Part shown: positions 49,280 to 61,200 of the stretch, in pieces | Position numbering within the stretch: position 1 is the stretch's first letter | How the letters are laid out: every line of letters begins with the position of its first letter | NCBI GenBank assembly: GCA_000708835.1 | Contig: DF237183.1 | Span: 1 to 64,000, forward strand | From: Klebsormidium nitens | Taxonomy: Eukaryota > Streptophyta > Klebsormidiophyceae > Klebsormidiales > Klebsormidiaceae | DNA: 64,000 nucleotides | Direction: 5' to 3' | The notes under the pieces: generated by a model | Told to the model about the DNA's origin: nothing | Seen by the model: the letters and a program-made list of their open reading frames with translations, nothing else | The model's database searches: none | Translations under genes and position numbers: made by a program

Positions 49280-52200
49280 ATGGCGACAGCTGGCGCTGAC
49301 AACCCCAGCCACTTTGATGCTGTCTCCCCATATGGAGCAGTCCCACCCCCTACTTCACACTTTGATGCTGGCTCGCCAATGGTGGCTCAGGTGAGGCCGC
49401 CATAGCCCTCTGCAAGTGCTCATGTAAGCGAAAAGCTGGCTGGCACCACAATAGGTTCACGCTTTATACAACTGTCTCCTTTGCAGTGTCACAGGGACCA
49501 AATTTCTGGATATATTGCTGGCGATGCATGAAAGGGAACGTAGAGTCCCACTGCCTGATATGCTTCATTGAGATAGGTAGGCTGACCCTGATTGGGCGGA
49601 AGCAACCTGGGTTTACTGACTCAGAGGGAGGGAGTCTTGCAAGAGAAAGGTCTATCCTCATGCAACAAGAAACCTTCTCGCAGATGTCGGTGCCATCCAA
49701 CGTGTACCGGACTGCTAGCAACATGCGCCCCAGCGACAAGCCTCCCCGGGGCGCGGTGCTGTCTCCTGCCACCAGCAATGCCGCCGAACTCAGCTCACAA
49801 GATGGGGGGGAGTACAACGACCAGAGAACGGACCCCGCCTCGCCGTCCTCGGTGCCCTCAACGCACAGGTATGGAGCGCTGAGCTGGCACTGTACTCTTT
49901 GTGTCTTGCCTTGCTGATTGCGACTGAGAAGGTTAGTCCTAGCTGACAGCTGTCTGTCAACTTCTATCAGTTCTCTTCCGATCATGGAAATGCGAGGCGG
50001 ACTACTGTAGAACCGGCATGTTTCAAGAAGTTTTGACCGAGACTCAGACTTACGGACAAGAAAGGATAAGAGCTCGGTGCACTCCTGACTGCAACACCAA
50101 GCTACCTGAAAGTCAGGGAGTGTATCAACCCCACCCAATTTCCACTCGCAACCTTGATAATCAGCAGATGAAAAGTCGCTGCAAACACACCCTCGAGCAG
50201 TCGTTCAAAGAGTTCAATGTTGACAGCTGCCTTGTAAGCATCCCCTCCGGCCCTTTTGCAGGACCCTGAGCCGCCTCTCCAAGGGGGACGCCGTCCAGCG
50301 CATGAGCAGTCTGCACAGCACCCCCCTGAGCCGTCTGGGCAGCCTCGCCCGGGACCCCGAGGGCCGCATGCAGCTCGGGCGCATGGCCAGCCTGGGGACC
50401 ATTCCCGCAGGTGAGCCGAGCTTGGCAGTTTCCAGTTGCAGATCTGTTATGAAGCTTCTGTTTGGTACTCGAAGCCAAGGTCTGCAACCTCGTGGATTCG
50501 CAGAGTTAGCCTGTTGGTAAGTTTCATTCACCTTGTTTGGTCGGTACTTGCTCGACCACTCCAAGAACAGCCTTCGGTTTACAGCTTCCGGTTTGCAAGA
50601 GAGTGTTCAGCAGACTAAAGAACAGGGACCTGACAAATGGAGCTGCTTTGTTGATGACCAAGCTACTACTAAAGCTTGATTGAAGGTATTGGCCATGCTC
50701 GACGGCATTCCAATACTGTTTCCGAGCAGGAACGGACTGTTTGCGGAATTTCCAGAGCCAATGAAAGCTAACCACACTCTCAACAAGGCATGTTCAACTC
50801 CTAAACAAGACCTTTCAATCGTGTTTCCAGGCGCGCTCGATTTGGAGGGCCCCGCCGCGCTGACGTCGATGGGGTCTGGCACGAGCGAGAGCGACCTGGA
50901 CTCCCCAGTGGAGGGCAAGGCGCTGAGCCGCATCAAGACGCGGACCGGGCTGGGGGGACAGCTGGCATACGGCGACAAGAGCAAGCATGCGGTGCAAGAC
51001 TACACGGAAGCGCTCGCCGAAAACGTGAGGACCACTAATCTGGATAGCTTCTCCGTTGGCAAGACCTAGTATTAAAGCTGAACAAACGACGCGTTCTGAG
51101 CTGCTCTGAGCTTCGAATAAAGTTTCAAGACCACATGTGTAGCTCTCTACTAGGTTGAACGTTTTTTGGGCTCAGTTCGCAGATTGGATGATAATCTGCC
51201 TTGAATTGTCGGTATCCCCTTTCAAGCGGTCCTGTGAGCTTACAATTGTTGACCGAGACTTGTTGCCGGGAAAGTGGGCTGCTGGGAATCAAAATACTTG
51301 CCCTGTCATTCCTCCTTGCCATCCCCAAAAGTCGGCCGTCAGATCCTCCCTCTCCCTCGCCCGCATAGAGCGATGGACGACGCCTCGACCTTCTGTTTGA
51401 AGTTCCTCGAGCGGTCGCCCTGAGGCGTTCCAAGCCTTGACGCTAGCGAAACCATCGCTAAAGCTTCTCTTAACCCCTCTTTCTCCTGTAGGGCGACCAG
51501 TACGGCGACCCGAACAAGATCCCCGTGTGCAACATGTGTGGTGACACGGTCGCCGACGATCCCGACGGCTTCGTCCCCTGCGAGTGCTCCTTCCGCCTGT
51601 GCGCCACGTGTCTCGAGCACGTCAAGAGCTACGAGGGCAACAAGTGCCCCGGCTGCCGCAGCCAGCTGCGCGACAAGGACAACTGTGAGTGGATTAACCC
51701 CCGGGTTAGGCGTTGGGCTAGGCGGTGCGGTTCGACGAACCGCTTTGGGGGTACTGTCGCTCTTCTCTGCTTGCTTCTTCTACCAACCAGCTCTGCGAGG
51801 ACAGCTGTAACTGGATTAGACTCTGAGGTTAGGTGCCATGTTAATTTAGGATCAAAACCAGAGAGGCGCCTACTTTGTTGATTTTTGTGTTTCCGGGCAA
51901 GCACCGTGGGCGGCTATGAACCGGGTTCGGGGAGAATTTTGCTGAGGCCGTTGACCCAACAAAGTGATCTCTCTGCACACTTGCGTTGGCGTTTGGTTTC
52001 TGAACAGGTCAACCTCCTAGTACCAATATATCGAGCAGGTTGGCCGATGCCGATGTTGGTTGGTTGTATATACAAGCAGCAAAAGAAAGGGTGCATAAGG
52101 ATGCGTTGGAGAATCGGAAGCATCTCTACCAACGAAAGAAACAAATGCGAGTGAAAGTTCGAAGCTGCTTTCTGCATCTCGCAGGGCTGGCGATGCGGGC

Positions 52201-55200
52201 GTAGTACCACGAAGAAAGGAAACATATGACTGTGCGTTTAAGCACAACCGAAAGCATCTCAACCAAGGAAAGCGAACGTTACAAAAAAAGGAATGCTCAA
52301 AGCGGGTCTCTGCCTCTCGCAGAGCTGGCGATGCAGGCGTACTCCCACGAGGAAAGGAAAGAGCTGTTGATAGTGCGTTCAATGACATCTTGATCAAAGG
52401 AAAGAGACTGCTGCAAACAAACAAGAATCTGAAAACAAATCTTGGTCGCCGCGCGCAGGGCTGGCGATGCAGGAGTACTACCACGAGGAGGGCGACACGC
52501 CGCGCATGCTGAAGAAGAACGTCAGCGACGTGCGCATGCTCACCGCGCCGCCCAGCAAGCGCGTCAAGACCATCGACGAAGAAAGCGGGGCCATCACCGT
52601 GACCGTCAACGCAGGTGAGGCGCAACGTCAATTCTTTTGTAGTTTCTTGGTTGTATCAAACTGGTAGAAGCAAGCGTTAACCTTCTTGAAGCCTTTGCAC
52701 AGCGCTTTGCGTTAGCCTTGCCACACCAGTTTCGAGCTCCAAGGCATGGTCCCAAATTCTAGAGCCGTCGGATGCCTCTCGATTGCCAATTGTAACGTCC
52801 AAGATCAGGAATCTTGTCCGAGACTTTGGAAAACGGATGGCAAGTTTGACGCCGATAGCTGTAGGTATATTGACTGAATCGCAGGGCAGCTTCGGATGCA
52901 GCCTTTTGTCGTAGTCACTGAATCGTTCGTCTTTGATCAAGCTGAGAATGCTCATCTGCAAACCCAAGCCTCGATTCTGGCAACTTCTCGTGGGAATCGC
53001 GCATTGAGACGTTACACGTGACCACCTGTCTCATCCCGCTGACGTAATCTTGCCTCGGCGCTGACGTCTCCGTCTGGCCGGTTGTGCAGAGATGGTCCCG
53101 GTGAACCTCGCCGACTACGGGTACGGCAGCGTTGCCTGGGAGACGCCTCCCGACAAGTCGCCCGAGAGGGCCGTGCCCAAGTAAGCGCGCGCGCACGCCC
53201 TTTCTTTCTCCTTTTTCATCTCCTCTCTCTGACTATTTCATCTTCTCTCTCCAACAATCTGCATCAACTTGAATCTATCTTGTTAGAAATCTGGTAGATT
53301 CGTTCAGGACCTGCTGTCACAAGGTGAACACCTTCTGTCAGAACGTTTCAGCGACACGGGTTGCACAAGCCCCGCAGATCGGCGTGTCCTTCCAAGCGAA
53401 AGTGCCACCTTCCTTCGTTCTTTATTCCAGATTTCAATCACTCCGCACATCCAACTCCTGGTTTCCGTTCCGCGTGCAGGGCTGACATCACCAAGAAGGG
53501 CCTCTTCCGTACGGTCCACGTGGACGGCAGCAAGCTGGGGCCGTACCGGTACGCACCGCAGCCCTGCCACGCACGTTCGCTTTCAGATTTTCTTGCTTTT
53601 CTACGGCGACGGCTCCTTGCTAGACGAATAACCGAACATGCTCAAACTTACCAAGGGCCGTGAGCAAAGTGTCACTTTGGTTCGAAGCCCACCTGAATGG
53701 CTGAAGACCGAATTTTAGAGAACCTTCACGTTTCTACAGCTGGTGTTCAAGCGACGGTCGGATGCGCATTCATTGCAACAAGATTCTCTGTGAAGATGAA
53801 TTTTGCTCAGAGCTCACAAGATGCCTTGCCCAAAGCTTTTCACAGCTGGAAATCGTGTTCTCAAACCATTCAAAGGTCTCATTGATTTACGAAAACTCCG
53901 AATCTTGCAGGATCTTCACATTTTTGCGGCTGGTGTTCACGGCGATGTTCCTGTACTGGCGGTGCACGCACCCCACGACGCAGGGCTACTGGCTCTGGGT
54001 CTGCTCCATTTTCGCAGAAGTCTGGTGAGCCACGTCATTTTGACGTCATATACTTTTCCTTTGCGTCACTTTCAGTCCGCATCACGCGACTCCAAGTTCG
54101 CTCGGATTTTGAGCCCCTGTCGTGGATTCAAACTGCTGTCAGCATCCCATTCTTGGGCTAGCTTAGTTGAATATCTCTATTCGTTGGATGATTCGAGGAT
54201 TTGACGCATCAGCCAATGGCGATCGACGGATTTCACGCATCAGCTATCACTTTTTACCCTAGTATTGGAATTTTCAAGAGTCCCACATCCACCTCCTTTC
54301 AAAGCCGAGAATAGCCTTTCCCTTCCAAGCAGCCCTATCTCACGATGCGCCTTCTTGTTTGTGTGACGTGATGCTCATCTCATCCGCCCTCCGCCTCCTC
54401 AGGTTCTTCTTCTCTTGGATCTTGGATACGCTTCCCAAGCTGTCCCCAGTGGACCGGGAGACCTACAAGGACCGCCTCCGGGCCATGTAAGCCAATGGAC
54501 GACCATTTTATCTTCCTAAGCTCTCAAAATGTCTGCTTCGCGGGGAAGACAAACAGCGGAGAGGTAGGCCAAAAAGGCGAGGAAAAGGAGCAACGCGTGA
54601 AGCAGATCACTTCTTGAATGGGGATTCAAAGTACTCGAATAAAACACGCTTGAAAGCGGACTAGGAACGTTGTCCTTGATTTGCCTGGTCAGAGTCATTC
54701 TCAGTCGCCTCATGGATTTTGCCGGACCTAAGCAGTCTCCGGATATGGACTTGCACCAACTTATTTTTAAAAAATTGTCCTCTTCCTGTACCCTTTCATG
54801 GTCGCAAACTAATTCTTGCTTTCAATGTACAATAGTAGTCCTCTCGGTTGATCTCTTGGCCTTCCGCTTTTCCGCTGACCCTTTTCCGTTCGTTCCGCCC
54901 AGCTACGACGAGGGCGGCGAGAAGCTGCCGCAGGTGGACGTGTTCATCACGACCGCTGACGTCACCAAGGAGCCGCCGCTGACGACAGCGCAGACGATCC
55001 TGTCGGTGCTGTCGGTGGACTACCCGACGACCAAGCTGGCGTGCTACCTCTCGGATGACGGCTCTGCCAAGCTCATGTTTGACGTCATGGCCGAAACCGC
55101 CGGATACGCCAGGTGGGCGCCACGTGGAGTGCTCTGATTTGCAGACCTTTGTTTTAAGCTGCCGTCTAAAGCTTGAAGTTGGGTTCGTCCAGTTGCTCAG

Positions 55201-58200
55201 CTGCTGCTGGCCAGACAGGTGACATCTAGGACTGGATGCTTGCCCTGATTGACGCAATCCGCGAAAGCTGACCACAGCTCTACCTAAAGCAAGATATTTT
55301 GTAACGCTTTTGCTTGCTTTCATCACAGTTTTTGAAGACCAACTGTGTAAAGGAGCGTTCCCGCAGACTCTTTCGATCACTCTTTCTCCAAATTCCTGTC
55401 AAAGGCCTCAGGTTTCGAAGGCACAGTTTCTGTGTTTTTCAGCTTCTGACACGTGTCCTGCCCGCAGGCTGTGGGTGCCGTTCTGCAAGAAGTACAACAT
55501 CGAGCCGCGCAACCCGGAGCAGTACTTTGGCCAGAACATCGACTTCACCGCCAAGCAGATCCAGGCAGACTTTGTCAAGAGCAGGAGAAAGGTCAAGGTG
55601 AGGGGTCGGCTGCATCTGACGAATCCAATGCGGGAAAAGAGTCAAGAGTTGCTATTCTCGAGATTGATCAAGAATAGGCCAAAGCTGGGGTATTCAATCT
55701 CCACGTTCTCAACAACCGAAACGACACACAGCCCAGAAATGTACAATATTGGTTGATCAAGATCTGTGTACGTATCAGCATGATGTGAGGAAATGTACTC
55801 CAAGATTGATTTCATTGACAGGAAACTCTACGAAACGGGAGACATCCACCAGCCCAGTTTCAGGAGCTTTGGAACATTACGAACGCAGAAAGCGCAGCTT
55901 GCTCACGCGAAAGCAACCGGCCAGCCGCAAAACCGTTGATTTTCCTTGCATTGTTGCGTCATTAGAATTGGTTTCTTTTCCTTCCAGCGCGAGTACGAGG
56001 AGTTCAAGGTGCGCGTGAACGCGCTCGTAGCGGCGTCGCGGCACCCCCCCCCGGACGGCTGGAAGATGCGCGACGGCACGCCCTGGCCCGGGAACAACCG
56101 CAGGAACCACGACGGGATTATCCAGGTAGGGGCGTTCGCGCCTATTCCCTTGATTGATGGATGTTACCTTTGCTGTTGAGGACTCTTGGGAAGCAGCTAA
56201 AAGCGACTTCGGGCGGAATGTTGCTGCAAAAGAACGACTGTGGCTGACATGAATCTTACACTTCAAGAAGTCTTTTTGGAAGTTGCTTGTATCCTAGAAT
56301 TAAGAAGAGGCTCAACCCGAGGCTCCCCCCGGAAGCGCGATTAGTTGGTCTGAACTGCATGTTGTTAGAGGAGATTTTCAAACGCGCAATAAGCTTTCTG
56401 ATCGCGCACTAAACCCCCCGCGCGCGCGCAGGTGTTTCTGCACCCCGACGGCGACGTGCGCGACGTGGAGGGCAATTTCCTGCCGCCCCTAGTTTACGTG
56501 TCCCGGGAGAAGCGGCCGGGGATCGACCACAACAAGAAGGCGGGCGCCATGAACGCGCTCCTGCGCGCGAGCGGGCTGATCACCAACGGGCAGTTCATCT
56601 TCAACCTCGACTGCGACCACTACGTCAACAACTGCGAGGCCGTCCGTGACGTGAGCGCCTGACGTCACGGGCTCCCTTGTGACTTGTGGCGTCACGTGTT
56701 GGAGCTGCGCGAGTGACTCTGACTGTTCATGTCTAGTACATTTCAGCGCGAACTGGGGTCAAAACAGCGTGGAAAGCCTGTCAAAAATGTTAAAATTTGA
56801 GTGCCTTTACGGCTTCTTCCTCTGTCCATGTTCCTTGTCGACTGCTCGCCCTCTTTCAACACCATCGAACCGGGATAGTGAGAATCTTAATTTCATTTGC
56901 GAGTCTTGACGCTTCCGCCAAGCGATTCTTGTCGGATATCCAACGGCCCCATTAAACAGAGCCGAGTGAAGGACTGGAAAATCAATCAGTCACTCTTCAC
57001 TCTCCAAGCAGCAGTTAAGGGACCAGAAAGATTCACGCCGTAGTGCAAGTACTTTAAGCAGAGACTGTTAAGCCCACCAAACCAGCACGAGTTCAAGGAT
57101 GATGAATCTCTCTAGTGGTATTCAGCAGGACTTTTCAAGCGGCACTGTTTTAAGTTGCCCTGACGACCTTTTTTCATCTCGCAGGCGCTGTGCTTCTTCC
57201 TGGACCCCATCAAGGGCGGCAACGTCGGCTTCGTGCAGTTCCCGCAGCGATTCGACGGCATCGACAGGAGCGACCGCTGGGCCAACAGGAACGAGGTCTT
57301 CTTCGACGTAAGCGCTCGCTCATCTTCACTATCCTGCTGACGTCAGGGTTCTCGCTAGAGTCTCTTCAAGAGTATCTTCAGGAGTCTCTTCAGGGGTTTT
57401 GCGTCTGCTGGTGTTCCAGACGCCGAAAGCAAGATGCCTCGTTGAGACACGACGATATAAAGGAGCCATGCTTCGATCTTGATTTGATGATGCAAAACCC
57501 GGCACTCCCCTTTCCCTCTCGACCGGCTTTTTCACCATAGTTGTTGGATAGTTTTCTTACCTAGCCACAGGCGTATACCCCATGAATTGACGGTATCTTG
57601 ATGCACTTTCCAGTTTCAGAAGACTCCGCTTTCCTTTGGAGATCCATTTTTTCGCTTTCCTTCAAAGACATCCAAAGACAAACGCCACAACTTTCTGACG
57701 TGAGCTGTTCTCGTTGCAGGTAAACATGAAGGGGTTGGATGGCCAGCAAGGGCCCGTGTACGTTGGCACCGGGTGCTTCTTCCGGAGAAAAGTGAGCGCG
57801 CTTCTTCTCTCCGAGACACAGACAATCTTGCTGCACATACACAGAACGTCTCCCACTTCGGTTTCAGTATTTCTTGCAAACGAGAAGTCAATGTTGCGAT
57901 TTACCATTGTGGGCGTTGTACGGCTAAACCCCACCACCGCGAAAGTCCAAGAGTAAGGCAACCGATACAGTGTCCAAAGTACAAACGGTGATTCCACCAT
58001 TTTAGATTCGAGACCTGATGCTGACGTCACCGCCTTATTTCCTCCCCGCAGGCGTTGTACGGGTACTACCCCGCGAACGCGCGCAGCCGGAGCGACGAGG
58101 AGAGCGAGGGCGGGTGCTGCTTCGGGCTGTGCTGCTGCTGCGGGGGATCCCGCAAGAAGAAGCACGCGAGCAAGCCGGGGGCCGTCACCGCCGTCGCGGC

Positions 58201-61200
58201 CGCGGACGTTCTCACCGACGAAGGTGCGCGCGCGGGGTTTTTAGGGGTTTTTAGGGCTTTTCGAGATACCGTGCGCTCTGTTTTCAATGGGCTGATGATC
58301 GGTTCTTTGTTGCTTTCTTTTCCACGTGACTAGCATAGACTCTACTTGGGTTTTGCCATAATTGGTGAGGCAGAGCTGGGGGTGTGGAATGCTTTCAGGC
58401 TGAGACAAACGCTAGAGAATCAAATCAAGGTGCAACAATTGTCGAAGGCATGAATACGGGATCTCATGTGCGAGCATCGGGATCCTGGTGTGACCGGCTG
58501 CGTTTATGTAAACTCTCGATTATCTTTATTTGATGGTCTACATCGTCTGACGTGCACTCCCTCCGACTTCGTGCAGAGGCCGCCAACCTGGTGAAGGTCC
58601 CGCGCACGAACAAGTACCGCCTGGGGATGTGCGCGCACTTCATCGACACCGCCCAGGAGGATGACTCCATCCCCGTGCAGCCGGTGAGCCAATCTGTCCA
58701 TTCTACTAGAAAGAAGACCTTAGAGATGCAAGCTTCTTAATCTGGCGAATAGTCAGGTCCGAGTATTCCAATCGAACTTCGGATCAAGTCCAAAACATGA
58801 GCACGAAAATGCTTTCTTGAAACACATCTTTCTCAGAAGTATGATAGGTCAGCTGCAATGAAACGTACTCTCCTTTTCATATATTTGGTCCTGCGATCAT
58901 GCGATCCAGACGTGTTGACTGACACTTTTAAGCTTACATTTCCATTTGTCAACGCTGCGCTTTTAGCAATAGACTGACCGTCGAACGTACTTCCCGCCGT
59001 TGCAGCTGAGCCCGCGTTCGATGCTGAGCGACGTGGTGCTGGCCATCTCGTGCGACTACGAGGAGCAGACGGACTGGGGCGACAAGATCGGGTGGATGTA
59101 CGGCTCCATCACGGAGGATATTCTCACCGGCCTGCGCATTCACACCCGCGGCTGGATCTCCATCTACTGCAACCCCGAGCGGGCCGCCTTCAAGGTGCGC
59201 CGGATAAGACCCATGTTTCATCATCCTTCATTATCTGGAATGAGACTGGGAGAGCGTCTTTTTCGGCGGCAACAAGTTAACATATCTCTTTGGATACTCA
59301 AGTGTTTTTTGACTTCTTTTCAAGCCTCGTTGTCGACGAAGAAGTCCTTTAGAATCCTTGGTTCAGCAACAAATATTCAGAGGAGCAATGCCTTTTGAAC
59401 ATCTGCAGAGCTCTCTGTGATCGCACATACCAGTATCTCGGCATCAATAAGATATAGCTTCGCCCCCCTTCGCTCTCCACAACGGAGACGGCTGATTGAT
59501 CCAGCCATCTGAAGTACCTTCTTTGACGCGCCAGCACCCGCGCGCCATCTCAATTACTCTTTTCAAGCCAGTAAAAGCGTCCAAGGCGTTTACTGCACGC
59601 GGGCTTCGATCGTTATCCTATTCTCCTGTACAAAATATCTCCCTTTTCTGCGTCCTGTCTAACGAAAAGGCAGCGCTTCAATCATGTCAAGAAACCGCAC
59701 CCAAATTCTTCGATGACCTCATCTCTGACTCCGCTGCCGTTCCGTTTCCGTGCAGGGCAGCGCTCCGCTGAACATGACGGACCGGCTGGTCCAGGTGCTG
59801 CGGTGGGGCACGGGCGCGGTGGAGATTTTCTTCAGCAAGCGCAACCCGGCGTGGACCATGTGGAACACCGAGCTCATGCTGCGCCAGCGCATCGCGTGAG
59901 CCCCGCCGCCGCCTCTACTTTACAACCTCGTATTTCTAGAAGAAAAAGGGAAAAAGAAAGTTGTCTTTTGGATAATTCGCGCGTATTTTTGGTAAAAGGA
60001 GACTGCCGGTCGCTCTCTTTGTGCGTGGAGCTCATGCTGCGCCAGCGCATCGCGTGAGCCCCGCCGCCCGCTCTAGTTACATCTCCCATTGTCTCTTTAA
60101 TCAATTGGCCCTTTTATTTGGGAAGAGGTGAGTCGCTCTTTGGTGAGTCGAGCTCATGTCGCTCCAGCGTATCGCATGAGCGCGCCGCCCGCTCTGGTTG
60201 CTCAATGCTTGGCTTTTTGGAAAAGAGCCTTTGCTTCGCTTGGTCAAATGGAATACTTACCACTCGTTCCGCTCTTCCCCGCAGTTACGCCACCAACTCG
60301 TTCTACCCGTTCACCAGCATTGCGCTGTTTGTGTACTGCCTCCTCGCGCCGCTCTCGCTGCTCACCAACCTCTTCTTCGTGCCCACGGTGAGCGCACCCG
60401 TCCCTCACCCGAATCTTAGCTCATCTATTTGTCTGGGTGTCTGCTTGGTTACCGCTTCCGCTACGCTTTCGTGTGCGACGCTTTTGAGATACCAAAGTCA
60501 ATAGGCGGTCTCTTACTTACCTTGTTGCCAATTGATATTGGCAGCCAGATTTGGTACGACGACTCTTCTACGAGCCGCCTCGCTTCAAGCTCTAGGATCC
60601 GTTTTGGAAATCTGCGTTTAGTGAAGTCCGGTGATCGGGCCACACACAGTGCTATTCCTGAATTGCGGAGAGAAGGTCGCTTGGGAATGCATGGAGGTGG
60701 ATGAAGCAAAGTTGCCCAAGTACAGGTGACTTGATCAGCATTTCCGACTGTGCAATCGCTGAGATTTGCCCGCCGAGTAAGCTGGTTGATCCACTTCCAA
60801 ACCTCTCGGTTTGCGCGGACTTCAAGGGTACGTCGACTATCTGACTGCTCTAAGACTCCCACGCTTCTTTTCTTTGCAGCTGGACCGTTACGCGACGGTC
60901 TGCTTCGTGGGACTGATCGGCAGTTTCTTGGCGTGCTCCATCTGCGAGCTCCGCTGGAGCAAGGTCTCCTTTGAGGCCTGGTGGCGGAACGAGCAGTTCT
61001 GGGTTATCGCCGGAACCAGCGCGCATCTTGCCGCCGTGCTCCAGGTGCGTTAACCAAACCCAGACTTCTCAAACCCTGATCTTTACAAAGCCTGGTCGCC
61101 GGAAAACTTGCATCGAGTCTTCAGCAGAAGCGGCGTCAACCTCTCTGCTTTGCGAGAAACGATTGTATCGAAGGGTGTCTGCTTTTTCTGGGACCTCAGC

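Noticed and set aside
59945-60205. Possible extra CSLD exon between exons 20 and 21
   Set aside because: These are duplicated copies of the previous exon's end. Splicing 59895 to 60285 gives the conserved [14 protein letters not shown] without them.
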